Positions 8,379 to 17,350 of a stretch of 64,000 bases of DNA are shown piece by piece (positions within the stretch are counted from its first letter, which is position 1; the number at the start of each line of letters is the position of its first letter). The notes under the pieces were generated by a model. That model made no database searches. It saw only the letters and a list, made by a program, of their open reading frames with translations, and had not been told where the DNA came from. A program made the position numbers and the translations under genes. Where the stretch lies: NCBI GenBank assembly GCA_002348265.1, contig DEAT01000048.1:1-64000 (forward strand), read 5' to 3'. This stretch comes from Gemmatimonadales bacterium UBA2975. GTDB taxonomy: Bacteria; Gemmatimonadota; Gemmatimonadetes; Longimicrobiales; Gaopeijiaceae.

Positions 8379-10912
8379 TCCCCTCTCAACGCCAGTGCTG
8401 GCGATGTCTTCGACATGCGCCAGGCGGGATAGAGTCCCGCTAATAGTGCTCCGATAACAGCGAGAGCCACGGCTTGACCCAGTACCTCAGGACCTATCTC
8501 CATGTTCAACGTCCAACCAAACGACCTCTTATTCACCACGTAAATCATGACTACGGAAAGAATCAGACCCATAGGCACAGCAAGGACCCCAGCAGCCAGC
8601 CCTATCATCGTTGTCTGTGTCACTACTAAACGGCCTAGTTGACCGGGCGTGAGACCGATGGCACGCAGAAGACCGAGTTCGCGCGCCCGCTCCAGTTGAA
8701 GAGCAGCAAGTGCGCTGAGCACACCTACGAACGCAACGATGAACGCCAGAAGACGAAGGACTGCTGTCACGCGGAAGGTTCTGTCGAAAACCTCAAGTGA
8801 TGCGGAGCGAAGATTGTCATTTGTCCGGGCAATGACCGCACGGCCATCATCCACACCAGCGAGCAGATCCTCGACAACCGCGTCAGAGTCCGCGCCGTCT
8901 GCGAGAAAGAGGCCAAGTGAAGTGATCCCGGGATCATCAAAGTACCGGTCGTAAAGTGCGCGCCCCATCATGACCGCGCCCTGCTCCGACCCGTAATCAT
9001 AGAAGACACCGAGCACAGGTACCTCAACCACACCCGATGTTGCGGTTAGTTCAACCATATCACCAACCCCGACACCCCGGCGATACGCATATGGTTCGGA
9101 GACAATCACACCAGATCCGATCCTGAATCCGGCCATGACATCCTCAGCTCGTCCCTCGATGAAATCAAAGGAGCGCTCTCCCCTCGGATCGAGTTCGAGT
9201 GCTACTAGCCGAAACGCGTCCTCCCCTCGTATGAGGTCGAACCCCCGATATGTGCTATGTCCGGCTACTTCGGGGTGTGATACGAAGTCTTCTACCAAAT
9301 CCGGCCATAACGTTCCGGTCGCTCGGGATGCCGAAGGACCCGGCAGCGACACATAGATGTCCGCTTGAAGTGTTCCGTCTAACCACTGGCTAAGAGTACT
9401 CCTGAAGCTCTGAATCATTACCCCGAGCCCGACGGTAACAGAGACCGCAACGACCAGTGCTGCAACTGCTGGGGCTGTGCGGCTAAGGCTAGTTCCTACC
9501 CCCCGAAACGCCATCACTCCGAGTGTGCCCCCTAACATCCGGAACACCGGCCCAACAGCTCGAGTGATCATAAGGGTACCGGCGGGAGTTAGCAGAGCCA
9601 GTCCGGTAATTACGAGAAACAAAGCAGTGAAGCTAACAGACAGGCTCTGAGTCGGGATCAATAGGACAGCCGCTCCAATGACGCAAAGCACAGCACCTAT
9701 TCCAGCCGCAACCGGGACGAGCACGCGAGCTCTTGCTTCAACCTCAGAGCGAAGCGCAGCCACCCTCGGATTCGCCCCAGACGCTTCTAACGCCGGAGGA
9801 AGTGCAGCAAGTAAGGTCGCGCCCAAACCCAATAAGACCGACTTAATAAGAATAAGCGGCTCTACTTCTAATCTTTCTACCGCAACCGAGAAGTAGAGAT
9901 CGTTGATCGTTGCCGTCACCATCCCTACCAAACCCTGTGCGAGGAAAAAGCCAAGAGTCAGCCCAATGACCACACCAGCCGACCCAATCCATAAGGCCTC
10001 CACTAAAATCATCCTGAGGATTTCGCGACGCGTAACTCCCAGTGCTCGAAGTCGACCCAGAATCCCCCTCCGCTGCACGACCGAAAATGTTACTGAGTTA
10101 TAGATCAGGAACATCCCATATACGAGCGCCAGAAGACTTAGCGCCGTTAGGTTCACGTCAAAAGCAGCTATCATGCCGCTCATCGTATCGGTTCGAGTCC
10201 CAGCCCTCTGAAGCGACACCGAAGCGGGGAGCGCCTCGCGGACCTCTGCTAAAGAGTTCACTCCGTCTTCTATACGAAGGTCAATACGACTCAGCTTCCC
10301 TGACACTCGGAGAACCTCTTGGGCCCCAGAAATGTCCATCAAAATCACATCTGAGAGGCCCGACCGGGTCAATTCGTCGGTTGGTTTGATTAGAGCAACT
10401 ACCGGAAGATCCCACGATTCTCCCTCAATCAGAACGGAAAGTGTATCCCCCTCTGCGACGCCCGCTGTGCCTGCTAAGCGTTCTCCGAGGATGACACCCA
10501 TCCTTGTAGTCAATATCCGTGAGACATCTAGACCGGATGCTCCACCAGCGACGTACGGTCGAAACGGACCCTCTAAAAACGGGTCGACTCCTAGTATTCT
10601 GATCGCTCGACCCGGGATGGACGGAGAAGAAGCGAACCCCTCCACTACCGGCGCTACAGCAGCTAGGTCGTAGTCGATACGCAAGGATGCCACTAGAGAC
10701 TCGTCGACATAGCCTCCGTCACTGACAATCACATGTGTAGCTCTGCCAGAAACCGACTCTGCAGAAACACGAAACCCTGCTTGGGCACTCTGGATCGCGA
10801 GGTCAATAGACAAGACAACCGCAACGCCCAGAGAGACACCGAGCACTGATAAAATCAGTTGGAGTCGGTGCTTTAGCAGGTACCGGACACTGGACCGGGA
10901 AAGGAGATTCAC
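8375..10912 (-). CDS. FtsX-family ABC transporter permease
   Basis: The product has 845 residues from GTG 10912, which is preceded by GAGG at good spacing; TTG 10924 is the alternative. It has one transmembrane segment at the N-terminus, then a large extracytoplasmic domain, then two blocks of FtsX core segments (around residues 250-380 and 710-845). This is the duplicated layout of large MacB/LolCE-like permeases. RARELGLLRAIGLTPGQL near residue 760 is the characteristic FtsX loop. It should work with the upstream LolD-type ATPase to move or release a lipid or lipoprotein, with the AttH-like protein as partner. It ends in ATLSPALALRGE-like residues typical of the family. Confidence 0.85.
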   Translation of the reverse strand: MNLLSRSSVRYLLKHRLQLILSVLGVSLGVAVVLSIDLAIQSAQAGFRVSAESVSGRATHVIVSDGGYVDESLVASLRIDYDLAAVAPVVEGFASSPSIPGRAIRILGVDPFLEGPFRPYVAGGASGLDVSRILTTRMGVILGERLAGTAGVAEGDTLSVLIEGESWDLPVVALIKPTDELTRSGLSDVILMDISGAQEVLRVSGKLSRIDLRIEDGVNSLAEVREALPASVSLQRAGTRTDTMSGMIAAFDVNLTALSLLALVYGMFLIYNSVTFSVVQRRGILGRLRALGVTRREILRMILVEALWIGSAGVVIGLTLGFFLAQGLVGMVTATINDLYFSVAVERLEVEPLILIKSVLLGLGATLLAALPPALEASGANPRVAALRSEVEARARVLVPVAAGIGAVLCVIGAAVLLIPTQSLSVSFTALFLVITGLALLTPAGTLMITRAVGPVFRMLGGTLGVMAFRGVGTSLSRTAPAVAALVVAVSVTVGLGVMIQSFRSTLSQWLDGTLQADIYVSLPGPSASRATGTLWPDLVEDFVSHPEVAGHSTYRGFDLIRGEDAFRLVALELDPRGERSFDFIEGRAEDVMAGFRIGSGVIVSEPYAYRRGVGVGDMVELTATSGVVEVPVLGVFYDYGSEQGAVMMGRALYDRYFDDPGITSLGLFLADGADSDAVVEDLLAGVDDGRAVIARTNDNLRSASLEVFDRTFRVTAVLRLLAFIVAFVGVLSALAALQLERARELGLLRAIGLTPGQLGRLVVTQTTMIGLAAGVLAVPMGLILSVVMIYVVNKRSFGWTLNMEIGPEVLGQAVALAVIGALLAGLYPAWRMSKTSPALALRGE

Positions 10913-10913
10913 T

Positions 10914-11600
10914 TCATGCCTCAACTAGGCGCCCGCGGTCCACTCTAAGGACTCGATCCATTCGTTCGGCAAGGGCACGAGCATGTGTGACAACGATCAG
11001 TGTAGCACCCGCCGAACTGACGAGTTCCTCCAGCAGGTTAACTACCAGCTTACCGGTATCTTCGTCGAGATTCCCCGTCGGCTCATCGGCGAGAAGGAGC
11101 CCAGGCCCGTGGATCAACGCCCTCGCAATTGCAATCCTCTGCTGCTCACCGCCCGAAAGACGGTCTGGAAAGGTGTCTGCTCGGTCTCCAAGCTCGACCG
11201 CTTCTAACAAGCGCCTCGCTTTCGCCTCAGTCAACTCTCCCTGCTCATTGGTAAGCTCGAGCGGCAGCAAGAGGTTTTCCAAGGCCGTGAGCGTGGGTAG
11301 CAAATTGAAAAACTGGAATACGAAACCGATAGTCTCTCTACGGAAGAGTGTTCGATCTCTCTCCGAGAGCGTCCCGATATCGACGCCGCCCACGATAACA
11401 TTTCCCTTATCTGGTTGATCAATACCGCTAACCAAATTCAGGAGCGTCGACTTTCCCGAACCGGATGGTCCGAGGATCGCCACACGCTCACCCGGAAAAA
11501 TGGTCGTAGAAGCATCCACTAGGACACCGTGTGCCCGGTTCCCTTCTATGTAACTCTTACTCACGTCAATCAATTCGATCGACGGTCCTGTACCCTCCAT
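10914..11600 (-). CDS. LolD/MacB-type ABC transporter ATP-binding protein
   Basis: The product has 228 residues from ATG 11600, preceded by GGAGG on the minus strand. The longer frame would run into greA. All ABC ATPase motifs are present: Walker A GPSGSGKST, Q-loop FQFFNLLPTLTALEN, signature LSGGEQQRIAIARAL, Walker B LLADEPTGNLD and a switch histidine in VVTHARAL. FQFFNLLPTLTALENLLLPLEL is diagnostic of the LolD/FtsE-like group that drives FtsX permeases by mechanotransmission. The permease start lies one base after its stop. The gene follows greA with 25 bases between. Confidence 0.9.
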   Translation of the reverse strand: MEGTGPSIELIDVSKSYIEGNRAHGVLVDASTTIFPGERVAILGPSGSGKSTLLNLVSGIDQPDKGNVIVGGVDIGTLSERDRTLFRRETIGFVFQFFNLLPTLTALENLLLPLELTNEQGELTEAKARRLLEAVELGDRADTFPDRLSGGEQQRIAIARALIHGPGLLLADEPTGNLDEDTGKLVVNLLEELVSSAGATLIVVTHARALAERMDRVLRVDRGRLVEA

Positions 11601-11625
11601 CCGGGAGCCATCCTCCGGTTCCCGC

Positions 11626-12111
11626 TCAGTCTTTACCCTCCAGTTGCTGAGGAAGGGTTGAAAGCTCAAGAACCTTATACCGGCGTTCACCCGCGGGCAG
11701 TTGCACCTCAACTTCCTCACCTTCGGCCGCACCCAGCAATCCTTGCCCGATCGGCGAAGCGAGAGAAACCTGACCCGCATCTAGGTCGATGAAGTCACCG
11801 GCCGTGATCATAAATGTGAAGTCCTCGCCCATACCAATGTCTCGGATCTTCACTTTCGAGCCGAACCCTACCCGGTCATACGCCATTTGGTTCACGTCGA
11901 TTTTCGAAAGTTCTGTCATCCTCGACGTAAGGTGATTCAGTCGCGCCTCTACAAACGCTTGGCGTTCTTTAGCGGCCTTGAACTCAGCATTCTCCCGCAG
12001 GTCTCCATGCTCCATGGCCGTCTTGATGCGCTGGGGCAGGTCTACATTCAACTCGTGAGTGAGATTCACAATCTCTGATTCAATTTTTTCGCGAATTTCT
12101 TCCAGCATCAT
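11626..12111 (-). CDS. greA: Transcription elongation factor GreA
   Basis: The product has 161 residues, the normal GreA length. The N-terminal coiled coil contains RIKTAMEHGDLRENAEFKAAKERQ, including the acidic tip residues DLREN that enter the RNA polymerase secondary channel and stimulate transcript cleavage. The C-terminal FKBP-like domain follows, with GSKVKIRD and SLASPIGQGLLGAAEGEEVEVQLPAG. The protein rescues backtracked polymerase. It appears to be the first gene of the minus-strand run that leads to the LolD/FtsX/AttH/CsaA genes, though a promoter before the ATPase gene is possible. Confidence 0.95.
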   Translation of the reverse strand: MMLEEIREKIESEIVNLTHELNVDLPQRIKTAMEHGDLRENAEFKAAKERQAFVEARLNHLTSRMTELSKIDVNQMAYDRVGFGSKVKIRDIGMGEDFTFMITAGDFIDLDAGQVSLASPIGQGLLGAAEGEEVEVQLPAGERRYKVLELSTLPQQLEGKD

Positions 12112-12171
12112 GTTCCTCGACTGCTAGCCGGACACGTCTTCGAGCCCTGTGAGACCCCTTCTGATCTAATG

Positions 12172-12202
12172 AAAACCCGCCGCCCCAAAGATTGGGGCGG
12201 CG
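12172..12202 (-). terminator. Intrinsic terminator downstream of purE
   Basis: An 11-pair GC-rich stem (12178-12188 with 12192-12202) with a 3-base loop is followed on the minus strand by GGGTTTTC. It sits about 105 bases past the purE stop and in front of greA, so it should end the purE transcript. On the plus strand no T run follows. Confidence 0.75.
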
Positions 12203-12308
12203 AATCAAGAGCGGATACCATACCCAAGACGCGTCTGTTGGGAAACTGGCTTACACCACACTTCAACTTCTTTGCAACAAATCAGATCATTCGAACCCGC
12301 CCGTTATC

Positions 12309-12797
12309 TCAGACTCGCGGATCGGAGTCGGCGAGCACGGCATCCCTGCGCCTCGCACGATCTGCCTTCACGGCATCGGCGACCTCTGGATATTTCAGGC
12401 CGAGGATTTGGCCGGCTAGCAGGGCAGCGTTCACAGCTCCTGCCTTACCTATCGCTAATGTCCCCACGGGTATGCCCCGCGGCATCTGAACTGTAGAGAG
12501 CAGTGAATCAAGCCCGTCAAGTGACCATGCCTGAATTGGCACCCCGAGTACGGGGATCGTTGTTTTAGCTGCCATGACCCCGGCCAAGTGCGCGGCACCA
12601 CCAGCGGCGGCAATGATCACCTCGAGACCACGCTCCTCAGCGGTCTTCGAAAACTCTATAGCTACATCCGGGGTCCGATGAGCAGACATCACTCGTGCCT
12701 CGGTCTTGATCCCCAACTCTTCGAGCGTGGAGACTGCATGTTGCATGATCCCCCAGTCCGACTTCGATCCCATTACCACACCGACGGTCGGCGCCAT
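12309..12797 (-). CDS. purE: N5-carboxyaminoimidazole ribonucleotide mutase PurE
   Basis: The product has 162 residues, the expected length of class I PurE. It opens with [14 protein letters not shown], the phosphate-binding loop, and carries [11 protein letters not shown] with the catalytic histidine, then [26 protein letters not shown] and [23 protein letters not shown]. These are the family signatures. The enzyme moves the carboxylate of N5-CAIR to form CAIR in purine synthesis. purK, its usual partner, is not in the window. A terminator follows downstream. Confidence 0.95.
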   Translation of the reverse strand: MAPTVGVVMGSKSDWGIMQHAVSTLEELGIKTEARVMSAHRTPDVAIEFSKTAEERGLEVIIAAAGGAAHLAGVMAAKTTIPVLGVPIQAWSLDGLDSLLSTVQMPRGIPVGTLAIGKAGAVNAALLAGQILGLKYPEVADAVKADRARRRDAVLADSDPRV

Positions 12798-12959
12798 CTT
12801 ATCCCCTTTCCTTATTTCGTACTGTTAACGGTTGTATTGTGCGCTTGCGGTGACTTTGTCGGCACGAGCAGATGGGGTCAAGTGCTTAGCAATTCTCTCG
12901 GATCATAGATGGTGCCGGAGGCTGAGGTCTTCTTATTTGTATGGCGACTTGAAGGCTCC

Positions 12960-14240
12960 TCATCTAAGGAGGGCCACCAGGTGGTAGCTCTTCTTCCCTT
13001 TCCGCAGAAGCAGGAAACGGCCCTCGATCGCACTGTCAGCGGTCACGTATGCGTCAACAGTCTCAACGCGCTGATTATTTACATAGACACCACCCCCCTC
13101 GACGGAACGTCGAGCATCGCCGCGAGAGGATGCAAGACCTGATTCTACCATGAGATCGATCACTGGCTTCCCCGGCCCCTCGAATTGGATTCGAGGGAGC
13201 TGAGTGGAGGGAACGTCCGCAAATACGTCTTTGATCTCTTCTCCTGTCAGACCTTCAATATCACCGCTGAACAAAGCCTGAGTCGCTCGAACTGCAGCCG
13301 CTAAACCAGTTTCTCCATGTAGGCGACGAGTCACATCTTCAGCAAGCGCCCGCTGGGCCGCCCTTCTGTGAGGCTCTTTCTCAAGCCCATCCGCTAGTTC
13401 GCGAATCTCGCTCTTTCCTAACAGTGTAAAGAAGTTCAAATACCGGAGGGCGTCAGCATCGTCTACGTTGATCCAGTATTGATAGAACCGAAATGCCGAC
13501 GTCAACTCCGGATCGAGCCAGACGTTACCGGCTTCCGATTTTCCGAACTTGGTGCCAGAAGAGTTCGTTACCAACGGATAAGTTACGCCGAATGCTCGTG
13601 CTTTCTCCATACGACGGACGAGATCAATCCCAGTGGTAATATTGCCCCACTGGTCACTGCCACCCATTTGGACAGTACATCCGTCTCTACGATAGAGCTC
13701 GAGGAAGTCGTATGACTGAAGAAGGGCATAAGAAAACTCGGTGAACGAGATACCGGACTCTTCGTTCTGAATTCGACGCTTAACCGATTCCTTGGCCATC
13801 ATCTGATTGACCGAGAAGTGCTTACCCACGTCTCTAAGGAAGTCGACCACCCTTAGGTCGCCTAACCAGTCTAGATTATTGCGGACGAGTGCCGGATTAG
13901 ATTTCACTTCGAAATCCAAGAAATGCTCCAACTGACGACGAATGCTCTCGGCGTTCTCTGCCGCAAGCTCCTTGGTCAGGAGTTGTCTTTCGCTGCTCTT
14001 CCCCGAAGGGTCACCTATCAGACCAGTCCCGCCACCAATTAGAGCAATCGGGGTGTGCCCTGCTCTCTGTGCGTGTACGAGCCCCATGATTGGGACAAGG
14101 CTACCGAGGTGTAGACTTCGGGCGGTCGGATCAAATCCGATATAGATCCTGCGCGACTCTTCTAGCAGGTGTTCGGAGACACCCTCAGTCGAGTCCTGCA
14201 GGAGATCGCGCTCACGGTATTCGTCCAAAAGGCTCATCAT
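12960..14240 (-). CDS. tyrS: Tyrosine--tRNA ligase
   Basis: The product has about 426 residues from ATG 14240; ATG 14237 and TTG 14276 are alternatives. It is a class I synthetase: HLGS (in SLHLGSLVPIM) is the HIGH-type signature, QMGGSDQWGNITTGIDL is the tyrosine-binding region, and KFGKS is the KMSKS-type loop. The C-terminus is an S4 RNA-binding domain (VESGLASSRGDARRSVEGGGVYVNN). Length and domain order match bacterial TyrS. It charges tRNA-Tyr. No T-box leader is visible upstream; it is divergent from the alkyltransferase-like gene. Confidence 0.95.
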   Translation of the reverse strand: MMSLLDEYRERDLLQDSTEGVSEHLLEESRRIYIGFDPTARSLHLGSLVPIMGLVHAQRAGHTPIALIGGGTGLIGDPSGKSSERQLLTKELAAENAESIRRQLEHFLDFEVKSNPALVRNNLDWLGDLRVVDFLRDVGKHFSVNQMMAKESVKRRIQNEESGISFTEFSYALLQSYDFLELYRRDGCTVQMGGSDQWGNITTGIDLVRRMEKARAFGVTYPLVTNSSGTKFGKSEAGNVWLDPELTSAFRFYQYWINVDDADALRYLNFFTLLGKSEIRELADGLEKEPHRRAAQRALAEDVTRRLHGETGLAAAVRATQALFSGDIEGLTGEEIKDVFADVPSTQLPRIQFEGPGKPVIDLMVESGLASSRGDARRSVEGGGVYVNNQRVETVDAYVTADSAIEGRFLLLRKGKKSYHLVALLR

Positions 14241-14371
14241 GAAGGTGAACGGTACCCGCCCGAACCGTAAGGTCAAGTGAAGAGTGCAAGCCGCGTGCTC
14301 GTGCTAGGCGCTAACGTTCGAAGTCTCAGGTCTGGTTTGCGGGCACTACAGGACTGTGCCAGGATGCAGCT

Positions 14372-14710
14372 ATGACTTCCTATGAAGACTTTTATCGCGT
14401 TGTGAGATCAATCCCCGAAGGACGCGTTTCTTCGTATGGGGTCATTGCGCGCTTGGCCGGCCTTCCCGAACAAGCGCGTCAGGTCGGTTACGCTTTGGCA
14501 GCCCTGCCGCATGGGAGCGACGTGCCATGGCATCGAGTTGTGAACGCCCGAGGAGAAGTGAGTGCCAGAAAGGGTGGCCACGCGAGTGAAAAGATTCAGC
14601 GCTTGCTACTCGAAAACGAGGGGATCGTCTTCGACGAACATGGTCGGCTAGACATGATGTCTGCGGCATGGCCAGACGTACACACCCAATCGCGAGAAGA
14701 TGAAGACTAG
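14372..14710 (+). CDS. Alkyltransferase-like (ATL/MGMT-family) DNA repair protein
   Basis: The product has 112 residues and consists of only the DNA-binding domain of O6-alkylguanine DNA alkyltransferases: SIPEGRVSSYGVIARLAG and ARQVGYALAALP with the helix-turn-helix and arginine finger, then VPWHRVV. In true MGMT the motif is PCHRV. Here Trp53 replaces the acceptor cysteine, which defines the alkyltransferase-like proteins that flag bulky O6-alkylguanines for nucleotide excision repair. It cannot dealkylate DNA itself. Monocistronic by appearance. Confidence 0.9.
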   Translation: MTSYEDFYRVVRSIPEGRVSSYGVIARLAGLPEQARQVGYALAALPHGSDVPWHRVVNARGEVSARKGGHASEKIQRLLLENEGIVFDEHGRLDMMSAAWPDVHTQSREDED

Positions 14711-14769
14711 AAATTCCCCTTCACCCCCTGCCGTAAAAAGAACCTAAACGATATAACTGTATAAAATAA

Positions 14770-14803
14770 TTTTACTGGTTATTATATTGAATAACTGGTA
14801 AAA
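14770..14803. promoter_or_regulatory. AT-rich inverted repeat upstream of CGNR regulator
   Basis: Two 14-base arms, TTTTACTGGTTATT (14770-14783) and AATAACTGGTAAAA (14790-14803), form an inverted repeat except for the central TG in each arm, with a 6-base spacer. The repeat ends 7 bases before the ATG of the CGNR gene, in the AT-richest part of the window. The position and symmetry suggest an operator bound by a dimer, possibly the CGNR protein itself. A transcript hairpin hiding the start codon region is the other reading. Confidence 0.5.
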
Positions 14804-14810
14804 TATACTT

Positions 14811-15425
14811 ATGACAGACATTATAGTCAAATCTTGCCTGGAAGAGCGATTCGGGTGGATCTCTCTCGACTTCGTAAACACATGCGTGGTTACACGATCA
14901 GGACTAGTCGACGCATTACGATCCCCCGCCCTTTTGTTCCAGTGGATGGAATCGGCAAAGCCTCCCGGATGGACTTCTTTGAAACCCGAAGACATTTCAG
15001 CGCAACGGACACTTCACATCGAAGCGCTGAACCTTCGTGTCGTCCTCGACCAGCTCTTCACTGCGCATTCGGCCGGGCATGACCTAAAACCGACGACAGC
15101 GCATGCCCTAGGGCGACCAATCTCATGGACGCTCGCATCCAGTCGACTAGGACACCGCGAGAGCGGCACCCTTCTCATTGAAAACGAATATGCTCCTCTC
15201 CATGCAGCTGCAGCCCTCGGGCCAATCGCCCAAAACGCAGTAGAGTTGATCCAGTCCGTAAGCCAAGCCCGACTGCGGCGCTGCGCGGCACATCTGTGCC
15301 TGCGATGGTTCGTCGACACGAGCAAGGGAGGGCGCCGCGGATGGTGCTCAATGGCTACATGCGGGAACCGTGCAAAAGCCGCCAGGTACAGGGCGCGCCA
15401 AGAGCGGGACACTGCGGAAGCCTGA
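14811..15425 (+). CDS. CGNR zinc-finger (ABATE-domain) transcriptional regulator
   Basis: The product has 204 residues. The N-terminal part (FGWISLDFVNTCV and the helices that follow) fits the ABATE ligand-sensing domain. The C-terminal 45 residues form the zinc finger: RRCAAHLCLRWFVDTSKGGR followed by WCSMATCGNRAKAARYRAR, giving two cysteine pairs and the CGNR name motif. Such proteins are predicted stress-responsive transcription factors. An AT-rich inverted repeat sits immediately upstream and may be its autoregulatory operator. No obvious target operon is adjacent on the same strand. Confidence 0.88.
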   Translation: MTDIIVKSCLEERFGWISLDFVNTCVVTRSGLVDALRSPALLFQWMESAKPPGWTSLKPEDISAQRTLHIEALNLRVVLDQLFTAHSAGHDLKPTTAHALGRPISWTLASSRLGHRESGTLLIENEYAPLHAAAALGPIAQNAVELIQSVSQARLRRCAAHLCLRWFVDTSKGGRRGWCSMATCGNRAKAARYRARQERDTAEA

Positions 15426-15488
15426 ACCTCATATCGATTTTGCCGCCCCAAACTAGCGACGACTACCGAGGAATCGGCCCAGAAAGCT

Positions 15489-17228
15489 CTATCGCAAAAT
15501 CATACTGACACGAGCTTCCACCATATCAATCAGGCTGACATCACCGGTCTCACGCGCCTTCAAAAGAGCTTCAGACGCAGTAGCCTTTGCATCGGTCATC
15601 GAGCCAGTGAGAGCCTGCGCCAAAGCAAGCAACGCGAGAGCACGAACGTCTTGGCGATTAGACATCACCACCGCTTGGCGGGCGATAATCAACGCCGACT
15701 GTCCGTCTCCCTCCTCGACATAGATTTCTGACATGTGGACCAATGACGGTACATGGTCGGCCCTATACTGAAGTGCCTGTTGAAAATGCGTCATCGCTGA
15801 AGCCAGATGACCAGAACTATACGCCTGTTCCCCAAGTGAGAACTCTAGCGCAGCCATATAGGCCATGTCTTCCGCGTCATGCTGCCACGCCTGAGCCTGC
15901 AAGAGCTCGTCTCGATCGGCTTCGCTCCGCGGCAAAACCTGGAGAATCAAATCCGCCATCTCATCATCCGAATTCGACCCGTAAACGACACGCTCGGGCG
16001 GATTGTTAGGGTTTCTGCGGTTGCCAGAAGAGTTATCGAAAGAAAACTCTTTTGTAATCGTTGTCCCGGCAGGCAGGTAGACCGGCTTTAGAAACCGATA
16101 ATCGTCCTGCCAATTAAAATCCCAGTCAGGAATATGGATCAGGGAAATTTCCTCTCCACTTGGAAGCACAGCCGTGGCACGAAGGTCCTTCCCGAGATAG
16201 TGAGCGTGCGGATACACACTTAACACGTCGACATCAACCGGTAGAGTGAAACTGTTGGACACTACATGGTTGGGTGTACCTGCTGGGATGTCGATCTGGA
16301 GTGAGCTAACGACCACGACTGCTGGGTGTCGTGTCGGCGCTTGGTCTGTAAAATAGAAATCAACCTCAGCCGTAACTTCCTGCGGTGTCCCAGAGGTTTG
16401 CATGTGCAGTTGCACAACCAAATCCGTCCCTGGCTCCAACCGCCAAGCCATCCCGTCTAGAGGAGGAAGCCTCGTCTTGCCAGGGGTCCACCCGATGAAG
16501 TGACCATCGGGGTTCCCCGCACCACTCAAGAGGTCCATCCCATCAAAGCCGGGCTCGGAATCTTGCAGGTCAAGCTGACGAGACGACGGTGTCTCATCGA
16601 CCATCACACGTGCGTGGTGCACAGCTGTCCTACTGCCTGGGCGCAGTTCGACATGCTCAACCCATCGTGTCGTCTCCACGGGGATACCTACCACTAAGTT
16701 CCGATACACATCGCGACCTTCTGCCGGCAGATTGTAGGCAGGCAACGTCAGCGTCAGATCAGGAACTCCAGGCTCCCATCCAGCTTCATCATCCGGCACG
16801 AGTTGTTCTTGGCTGAGGGTTCCGGGCGGTGCGCCGGTCTCCCACCACTTGGTGAAGAGTTCTACCTGGCGATCTGTAAGTATACGCTCGCCCTCGAACG
16901 TCCCATGATCGTCGCCGGGAAGCCATGGTGGCATCCTTCGCAAGGAGGTCATCCTAGCTATCTGATCAGCGCGCTCTGCAGCATCTTCATAAGACAACAG
17001 TTGAAACGGTGCCGACGGATTCTCCCCATGACAATCGAGACATTCACCGACAATGATCGGTGCAATGTCAGATGACCACGTGACCACATCTGGAATGGGC
17101 TCCTGATCTTCACCACCAACCGAATTGCTCAAGCAAACCAGCACGACCAGGACGAACGCACCCAGAGGGACGAGAGCCACTCTCGTTCGATACCAGTTTT
17201 GTTGTTTCCTGGAAGCCTTACCCGTCAT
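15489..17228 (-). CDS. Exported haem- and copper-type monooxygenase-like protein with TPR tail
   Basis: The product has 579 residues from ATG 17228, which has GGAG seven bases upstream. A membrane segment or signal lies at residues 10-35. CLDCH (about 62-66) is a c-type haem site, followed by the RRMPPWLPG motif common in these cytochromes. The central part resembles the copper type II ascorbate-dependent monooxygenase fold: VHHARVMVDE, LHMQTSGTPQEV, HAHYLGKD, and a methionine in NSDDEMADLILQ, which together could ligate copper. The last 120 residues look like two or three TPR repeats. The redox substrate is unknown. Confidence 0.7.
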   Translation of the reverse strand: MTGKASRKQQNWYRTRVALVPLGAFVLVVLVCLSNSVGGEDQEPIPDVVTWSSDIAPIIVGECLDCHGENPSAPFQLLSYEDAAERADQIARMTSLRRMPPWLPGDDHGTFEGERILTDRQVELFTKWWETGAPPGTLSQEQLVPDDEAGWEPGVPDLTLTLPAYNLPAEGRDVYRNLVVGIPVETTRWVEHVELRPGSRTAVHHARVMVDETPSSRQLDLQDSEPGFDGMDLLSGAGNPDGHFIGWTPGKTRLPPLDGMAWRLEPGTDLVVQLHMQTSGTPQEVTAEVDFYFTDQAPTRHPAVVVVSSLQIDIPAGTPNHVVSNSFTLPVDVDVLSVYPHAHYLGKDLRATAVLPSGEEISLIHIPDWDFNWQDDYRFLKPVYLPAGTTITKEFSFDNSSGNRRNPNNPPERVVYGSNSDDEMADLILQVLPRSEADRDELLQAQAWQHDAEDMAYMAALEFSLGEQAYSSGHLASAMTHFQQALQYRADHVPSLVHMSEIYVEEGDGQSALIIARQAVVMSNRQDVRALALLALAQALTGSMTDAKATASEALLKARETGDVSLIDMVEARVSMILR

Positions 17229-17350
17229 AACATCTCCAGCCATAAGCAAACATAGACCGACTCGGCACAAATCCATGGCTACGGTGATTATAGACCCATG
17301 AACGCTCTCGGTCGCCTTTGATGTGACCCATAACGAGACACTCAATCCCA

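Noticed and set aside
10042..10389. Plus-strand frames inside the FtsX gene
   Set aside because: They are antisense shadows with no ribosome site, no domain and biased composition.
14372..14710. True O6-methylguanine methyltransferase
   Set aside because: The acceptor cysteine is tryptophan, so it is an alkyltransferase-like protein.
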